Position numbers and translations under genes: made by a program
DNA from: Bacteroidota bacterium
GTDB taxonomy: Bacteria > Bacteroidota > Bacteroidia > Cytophagales > Cyclobacteriaceae
Assembly: GCA_023417065.1 (NCBI GenBank)
Contig: JAEZGH010000121.1
Span: forward strand, 1-18,200
Length of the DNA: 18,200 nt
Direction: 5' to 3'
In this document: in pieces, positions 14,801 to 18,200 of the stretch
Numbering within the stretch: the first letter of the stretch is position 1
Layout of the letters: each line of letters begins with the position of its first letter
The notes under the pieces: model-generated
What the model saw: only the letters and a program-made list of their open reading frames with translations
What the model was told of the DNA's origin: nothing
The model's database searches: none

Positions 14801-16753
14801 ATTCATCAATAGCATTGGATATTTTCCCTTGTTGGAGTATCCCATCAGCTTATTGGTAACATAGCCGATATCAAAGTCGAGTGTACTGGTTGAGGAATGT
14901 CCAAAGAAAGTCACGAGCCCCAATCCACTGTTCACCTGTTCGGCGATATTAATCGTCTGAATCTCGCGTGATTGCTTTGCAATTGCTTCTACCTGACCAC
15001 CTAGGAACGGCGCTTCCGCGATTTTCTGAAAATCCTGGAGATATTGTTTGAACAGTGAAGGCTCCCACGATTCGATACCTCCGCTGAGGTGAAGAATCTT
15101 TTTTCGCCATAGTGCATCATAAGGCGCGCTTTCTGTCTCGATGACCTTATTCAGATAAGCTGCTACCTGCGAGGGCAACATTGCAGGTAGTCGACCCGTT
15201 GGGATACCTTCTCCTGTACCGGAAAGCCCTATCGTAAAGGCGACGTCAGATCCGGGAGAACCACCCGTTGGCACCAGGTCCTGATAGGGCCACGTTCCCG
15301 AATTCGCAGTACGATAATACTTCTGATTATACTCCAGTCCTTTTCCGACCAGGAATAAATAGGCGGGCGGATTACTCTCCGACAAGAATTTTAGAAAGCT
15401 GTAGATCGCCAGCGGCGACTTCTCACCGAAGTTAAATTGATCAAACACATCGCCGATGTTGATTACAAGAGGTCTGTATCCGCCACCAGCCATCGACTCC
15501 CGATACATTGCGTATGCTTCGACGGGATCGGCATATTCCCCGGCAGGTTTACGAAGCAAAGGATGTGTAATGATGATGTAATCATACGCTTGCGGATTGA
15601 TCTCATTGAATCGAACGTGTTGAATTTTCGCCGGTACTTTCCATGTAGACGTCGCCCAGATCCGAGCGCCGTTAGTCGCATCGGAAAGCGTTGCTTTCAG
15701 TTCGGTGTCACTCACAGCATTAACAATCCCCACGTTGGATGGATCGGTGATATCATACAGCCTCGTTTCAGGTAGTGCATTTGTAAGACTCAGATTAACA
15801 ACGCTGTTTCCAGCTGGCACCTCCAGAAGTTTTTCAGTCAGACTGAGCACATCGGTTGCCTGAGGATATCGAACCCGGAGGTAGCTCACGCTTACCTGAT
15901 CATTGTATCCGAAGTTGGGCACTGAAAATCTGACCGTGAGTCTTCCGTCGACGGTGATATCATTCCATTCGACTTGCTCTGATATCAGTAAAGGTTCAAA
16001 GGGTTCGAGCGTAACTTCTTTCAGAACGCGTAACGATGATCCTATACGAATTGTCATTGTATGCGCAATAGCGTTTCTTCCTACCAACATGATTTCGATG
16101 GTAGGCTTACCCGCCGCTGGAACGGTTCGTGTTATTCCTGAGAGAACGTAATCGCGCACCTGACCTTGACGTATTGCGGTACTTGTCCACCCTTCACCGG
16201 TTTCAAATGCGCTTGAAAACATTTCGTCACGTTCGCTGATACCCCGGGCATATTCGTCGCCAAACACGAGGCGCTTTTCGTCAATATGAAAATTGGCGAT
16301 GGGGGGTGCGGGTGTATAGTCTGCCAATAGAGGCATTCGCCTTCCTGCAACAGGCCCGACTGTCAGAAAATAACTCGTCGTATCTGAGAAGATAGCATGA
16401 TACGGATTGTGTTGGACGACCCCGGACTTGAATAGCATTGCATCAAGACTGGCGTCGTTTTTCCGACCAAAAAACTCTATGTAATCTGAACTATCAAAAA
16501 TACCATCAGATTCGCCTGCAACGTGAATAGCCTGTTCGACACCCCGATGGAACACCCGGATCATCGACGGGTCAGTTCCCGACGATGGAAACCCTGCTTC
16601 AATCAATTGGAGTGCTGTGACGCGATAAATACCGTCCTGGGCAACGGAAATACGAAAATAATCCTGCTGATGATTAATCCATTCATTAGGGTGCTGGGCT
16701 GCCGCACCGTTCAGGACGTACAAAAAAAGACAGACCAAAAAATACCTGATCAT
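11831..16753 (-). CDS. PorU2-like type IX secretion sortase homologue (peptidase C25, 1640 residues)
   Basis: I start this at the ATG at 16753: MIRYFLVCLFLYVLNGAAAQ is a clean signal peptide, whereas the open frame running up to 16927 encodes nothing export-like. After a strand-rich N-terminal region (20-385), a gingipain-type C25 peptidase domain spans about 390-755. His619 lies in FFGHSSTSTLDFD, Cys653 in MLLMNGCEVGAFF, and the closing motif is LLGDPAVRLF (744-753). A CARDB-like adhesion domain (about 757-870) has the hallmark ELDESNNTAEI. More beta domains follow, and the last 100 residues (1539-1640) run from APYPNPTSKG to DGLYAYRLKIF, like an FlgD-Ig or type IX sorting domain. PorU removes sorting domains from type IX cargo and attaches the cargo to A-LPS. 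At 1640 residues this is much longer than classic PorU (about 1150-1300), and no porV is adjacent. That favours the PorU2 group, though a secreted C25 peptidase that is itself type IX cargo is possible. Confidence 0.85.
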   Translation of the reverse strand: MIRYFLVCLFLYVLNGAAAQHPNEWINHQQDYFRISVAQDGIYRVTALQLIEAGFPSSGTDPSMIRVFHRGVEQAIHVAGESDGIFDSSDYIEFFGRKNDASLDAMLFKSGVVQHNPYHAIFSDTTSYFLTVGPVAGRRMPLLADYTPAPPIANFHIDEKRLVFGDEYARGISERDEMFSSAFETGEGWTSTAIRQGQVRDYVLSGITRTVPAAGKPTIEIMLVGRNAIAHTMTIRIGSSLRVLKEVTLEPFEPLLISEQVEWNDITVDGRLTVRFSVPNFGYNDQVSVSYLRVRYPQATDVLSLTEKLLEVPAGNSVVNLSLTNALPETRLYDITDPSNVGIVNAVSDTELKATLSDATNGARIWATSTWKVPAKIQHVRFNEINPQAYDYIIITHPLLRKPAGEYADPVEAYAMYRESMAGGGYRPLVINIGDVFDQFNFGEKSPLAIYSFLKFLSESNPPAYLFLVGKGLEYNQKYYRTANSGTWPYQDLVPTGGSPGSDVAFTIGLSGTGEGIPTGRLPAMLPSQVAAYLNKVIETESAPYDALWRKKILHLSGGIESWEPSLFKQYLQDFQKIAEAPFLGGQVEAIAKQSREIQTINIAEQVNSGLGLVTFFGHSSTSTLDFDIGYVTNKLMGYSNKGKYPMLLMNGCEVGAFFLRATLFGEDWILADQLGASGFIGHNAYASVNNLYRYSRTFYQVAYGDSVFINRGIGDIKNETGRRFLAGSEESISDRSQVEQMILLGDPAVRLFGASKPDLEVRENQVSVESFNNTSVSVSVDSFAIKFVVRNYGRVDRNPFRVEVRRTYPDNTFETYDSIYMTPLNVDTLYLVIRNAQESKSGNNHFHLTLDADDIIDELDESNNTAEITLFIPGNGTRNLYPADFAIVHEPVVRLSFQTTDLFAAERSFVLEVDTVKTFDSPFKTSYRITGEVLAVQKINLLTQDSLAYYWRTRLEEALEGEDVNWTVSSFTYISNAPDGWAQIHFPQFLDNVSKGIELDESSRRIAFQSSRTPVDIVTFGGSSGKPRDSVSVRIAGQEYNLYTQGFGCRMNTINLIAFDRSSTSPYVGVYLKWYEINQQYGGRRLLCGREPFVINSFMHNEVATGKSDLLEYIDNVALGDSVVLYTMGNANFNLWPAAAIDKLGELGISQGQFSELITGEPVVIFARKGSAPGTARIFRSADDNPGTARLVVKQAITGGYDKGSMTSPLIGPAFHWDKVIFSAKDTEPTDDIRLEIRGVKLNREEVVIYDNVSDPIVLSGIDADEFPFLRIVFHTADETLLTSAQISNWMVFYSPVPEGILIPGNRSKSTVQVQEGDVYRQQFRFVNISEYAYRDSLTVQSVLSNLNSGDGNHVLTKIRQPAPGDTTHFEITRNTKGFGGSNDLHVFVNPRVLPEQIYDNNLLLLRNAVYAAIDNIPPVTEVTFDGKFIENGEYVAARPRIRISITDENPFIFRTDTTGIQIFLTRPCGDLLCDPEYIAFSRPDVSWYPQPVDHKFVIEFLPTLEDGTYTLSVESADAGSNKASVPFGISFVVLNETSIAVDAPYPNPTSKGSTFAFNVSGSEVPTKVLLEVIDLSGRKVFSHQYDDAMFVGKNQVFWGGTDQSGGMLPDGLYAYRLKIFTGPLDAGKETIGKLIIRR

Positions 16754-16778
16754 CGACAAAGCAGAATACCCGTATTTA

Positions 16779-16786
16779 CAAAAGTA
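16779..16786 (-). promoter_or_regulatory. Possible -7 promoter box for the porU2-like gene
   Basis: Read on the reverse strand, these bases are TACTTTTG, a full match to the Bacteroidota -7 consensus TAnnTTTG, ending 26 bases before the ATG at 16753. No TTG sits at the usual -33 spacing. The eight-base motif has only six fixed positions, so a chance match is quite possible. Confidence 0.25.
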
Positions 16787-17151
16787 ACAGACGGTTGATG
16801 GGTTTGCTTGTCGGATTATCGCATTTGATATAAATGTACTGTTTGTATCAAAAATGCTGAGCGGACCAAAAAGCTCTAGCGTTTTCATTATTATTATTTG
16901 GCAGAGCCGATTTGACACCCGTGACAAGGGGCATTGTGGCTATGCTGAAGAGGTGTCTTTGCGTTTCTTTAAGTTCTTTACGCAGACGCGGGAGAAGTCA
17001 GGATGCTGGTTCCCAGATAGGCGTAAATTAAAGTTCAATAGTGAACATTTCAGGTGCACACAACTGAACAGTTTTTCAGGCGATCTGGAGTTATGAGGGA
17101 GCCAGGGACCGTTTTCAGTTCGTTAAATGCATTTTTTAATAATTTATTTGT

Positions 17152-17164
17152 ATTGATAATCAAT
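17152..17164. promoter_or_regulatory. Palindrome upstream of padR, candidate operator
   Basis: ATTGAT and ATCAAT form a perfect inverted repeat around a single central A. It lies in the A/T-rich zone about 105 bases before the padR start and just upstream of a TATAAT at 17169-17174. PadR proteins commonly bind dyads in their own promoters. The A/T-rich context raises the odds of a chance palindrome. Confidence 0.3.
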
Positions 17165-17226
17165 GCGTTATAATGAATGACACAAAAACCTCCTCTTAAC
17201 TTGGCCCAGTACTTGGTCATACATAG

Positions 17227-17238
17227 TACGAATTCGTA
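17227..17238. promoter_or_regulatory. 12-base perfect palindrome upstream of padR, candidate operator
   Basis: TACGAATTCGTA is a perfect palindrome ending 31 bases before the padR ATG at 17270. A dimeric winged-helix regulator such as PadR would bind a symmetric site of this kind, and autorepression is common in the family. It lacks the ATGT-N8-ACAT pattern known for some PadR operators, so the link is positional. Confidence 0.35.
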
Positions 17239-17269
17239 TAACACGAAAGATGACATTAAAACGGGATGT

Positions 17270-17623
17270 ATGAACCTTGAAAACACACAAGTTCAAATGA
17301 GAAAGGGAATCCTGGAGTATTGCATCCTACACATTATTTCCCGCGGGGAAATCTACGCATCTGACATGCTGGATGAGCTGACCTCTGCAAAAATAATCGT
17401 CGTGGAAGGTACACTTTATCCCTTGCTTACCCGGCTGAAGAATGCCGGACTGCTGGAATACAAATGGATCGAATCGAAATCGGGACCACCCAGGAAATAC
17501 TATAGGCTCACTGATAAGGGAAGCAAGTTTCTCAGTAAACTTACCGAAACCTGGGATGAACTGGTGAACTCTACACAAATGATCATTTCGAAATCAAAGG
17601 CTACCACTCCAACTGACCTCTAA
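17270..17623 (+). CDS. PadR-family transcriptional regulator
   Basis: The 117-residue product is a short PadR protein with a winged-helix DNA-binding domain. It runs MRKGILEYCILHIIS (10-24), a helix with YASDMLDEL, the recognition helix VEGTLYPLLTRLKNAGLL (45-62), and the wing SGPPRKYYRLTDKG (71-84). A C-terminal helix for dimerisation follows, and there is no separate effector domain. I take the ATG at 17270 rather than an in-frame ATG at 17177, because family proteins begin shortly before M-x-K-G-x-L and the extra 31 residues look random. It lies 6 bases upstream of a PspC-domain gene. This PadR-PspC pairing is frequent in Bacteroidota, where the regulator probably controls the pair in response to envelope or drug stress. 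The effector is unknown, and palindromes upstream suggest autoregulation. Confidence 0.93.
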   Translation: MNLENTQVQMRKGILEYCILHIISRGEIYASDMLDELTSAKIIVVEGTLYPLLTRLKNAGLLEYKWIESKSGPPRKYYRLTDKGSKFLSKLTETWDELVNSTQMIISKSKATTPTDL

Positions 17624-17629
17624 GTTCAT

Positions 17630-18200
17630 ATGAAAAAGAACATAAGCATAAATATAAGCGGGATCATCTTTCATATCGAGGAAGACGGATATGAGAACTT
17701 ACGACGATATCTGGACTCCATTCATAAATACTTCTCGACATTTGAGGACAGTACCGAGATCATGGCTGACATTGAAAGCCGGATCGCAGAGATATTTCTC
17801 TCGAAGTTGAACGAGGGGAAACAGGTAATTACCTCGGAGGACGTGAATGCGCTGATCGCAACTATGGGTAGCGTTAGCGACTTCAAGGCTGCCGAAGAAG
17901 CAGAAGCTTCCGCCGACGATACCCGAACAGAAGTTCCGCCAGGTTCGAATTATGGAGAACAACAGCAAGCTTACACGCCTCCGCGATCTCTGATGCGCGA
18001 TCAAAAACGGAAGATCCTCGGCGGAGTGTGCTCGGGTCTCGGAAACTATCTGAATATCGATCCGTTGTGGATCAGATTGTTATTTGCGGCTTTTGCGTTT
18101 GCATGGGGCATTACCATCATCGTTTACATCGTCATGTGGATTGTCGTTCCGGGTTCTTATGACTTGTCGGAGCCGGAGACCACGAAAAAGATGTTCCGCG
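17630..18200 (+). CDS. PspC-domain envelope stress protein, 3' end beyond window
   Basis: An open frame runs from the ATG at 17630 off the window edge, giving 190 residues. Residues 1-85 form a small N-terminal domain (INISGIIFHIEEDGYENLRRYLDSI at the start), seen in Bacteroidota PspC proteins. A Gln/Glu/Ala-rich linker (86-123) follows, then a PspC domain (124-174) with KRKILGGVCSGLGNYLNIDP and a membrane helix at about 152-174 ending WIVVPG. PspC-type proteins sit in the inner membrane and take part in the phage-shock or envelope-stress response. The padR stop is 6 bases upstream, so the two are cotranscribed. The missing 3' part may carry further membrane helices and a beta-helix or sensor domain, which cannot be seen here. 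Confidence 0.9.
   Translation, partial: MKKNISINISGIIFHIEEDGYENLRRYLDSIHKYFSTFEDSTEIMADIESRIAEIFLSKLNEGKQVITSEDVNALIATMGSVSDFKAAEEAEASADDTRTEVPPGSNYGEQQQAYTPPRSLMRDQKRKILGGVCSGLGNYLNIDPLWIRLLFAAFAFAWGITIIVYIVMWIVVPGSYDLSEPETTKKMFR

Larger units (their letters stand above)
16754..17269. other. Intergenic region between divergent porU2-like and padR genes
   Basis: About 515 bases without a supportable gene. The frames that read through it have no signal, motif or coherent composition. The right-hand third (about 17128-17176) is strongly A/T-rich, as expected of a promoter zone. It contains TATAAT at 17169-17174 and two palindromes, listed separately. On the reverse strand, TACTTTTG (16786-16779) fits the Bacteroidota -7 box TAnnTTTG and lies 26 bases before the porU2-like start, but I find no matching -33 TTG. 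TTTCAGG occurs twice, 26 bases apart (17048-17054 and 17074-17080). Confidence 0.5.

Noticed and set aside
16754..16927. A 58-residue N-terminal extension of the porU2-like protein, starting at 16927.
   Set aside because: It would bury the clear signal peptide that begins at the ATG at 16753, and the extension has no export-like or conserved character.
17033..17080. Short inverted repeats (GTTCA/TGAAC) and the TTTCAGG pair as regulatory sites.
   Set aside because: Five-base arms and a seven-base direct repeat are expected by chance in a 500-base gap; no positional support.
17177..17269. An upstream ATG for padR adding 31 residues.
   Set aside because: The extension has no pattern and overlaps a 12-base palindrome likely to be regulatory; PadR proteins of this type start near the ATG at 17270.

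Overview
The window reads as chromosomal DNA from a member of the Bacteroidota, most likely a Cytophagales-type bacterium. Evidence: a gingipain-fold sortase homologue of the type IX secretion system (a secretion machinery confined to this phylum), a DUF4905-type protein, a LysM/double-psi-barrel envelope protein, an FtsX/MacB-type permease of the large Bacteroidota class, a PadR-PspC gene pair, and weak ribosome-binding sites. Base composition looks even throughout, and I see no transposase, integrase, tRNA, rRNA, CRISPR array or phage gene.

Layout. Bases 1-723 hold the end of paaC and complete paaD, two genes for the phenylacetyl-CoA epoxidase. Next is a small lipoprotein with a LemA-like C-terminal half (813-1409). 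It converges on a reverse-strand block: an OmpA-family protein with an N-terminal beta-sandwich (2523-1429), a triple-LysM protein with a C-terminal RlpA-like barrel (3726-2578), and a DUF4905-like protein (4514-3723) whose stop overlaps the LysM start. A strong hairpin with a T-rich tail lies between the LysM and OmpA genes, only 7 bases from the OmpA start. A divergent promoter region with an inverted repeat leads into a forward block: an NfeD/ClpP-class membrane serine protease (4625-5953), kdsB (5969-6718) and a secreted alpha/beta-hydrolase esterase (6748-8412).

Bases 8434-8871 (reverse) encode a small beta-repeat protein resembling the GIN/DUF2807 fold. After about 500 bases without a gene comes a large ABC-transporter permease (9368-11821). 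It ends 9 bases from the end of a 1640-residue C25-peptidase protein on the other strand, best read as a PorU2-type type IX secretion sortase homologue (16753-11831). A second gene-free stretch of about 500 bases carries palindromes and leads to a PadR regulator (17270-17623) and a PspC-domain membrane protein (17630 to the window edge, incomplete).

Common theme: apart from the phenylacetate genes, nearly everything is cell-envelope biology (peptidoglycan binding, Kdo activation for lipopolysaccharide, membrane proteolysis, surface-protein sorting, envelope stress). No clearly new multi-gene system is evident. The most notable items are the oversized PorU-like protein, the hairpin abutting the OmpA-family start codon, the LemA-like lipoprotein, and the palindromes in front of padR.
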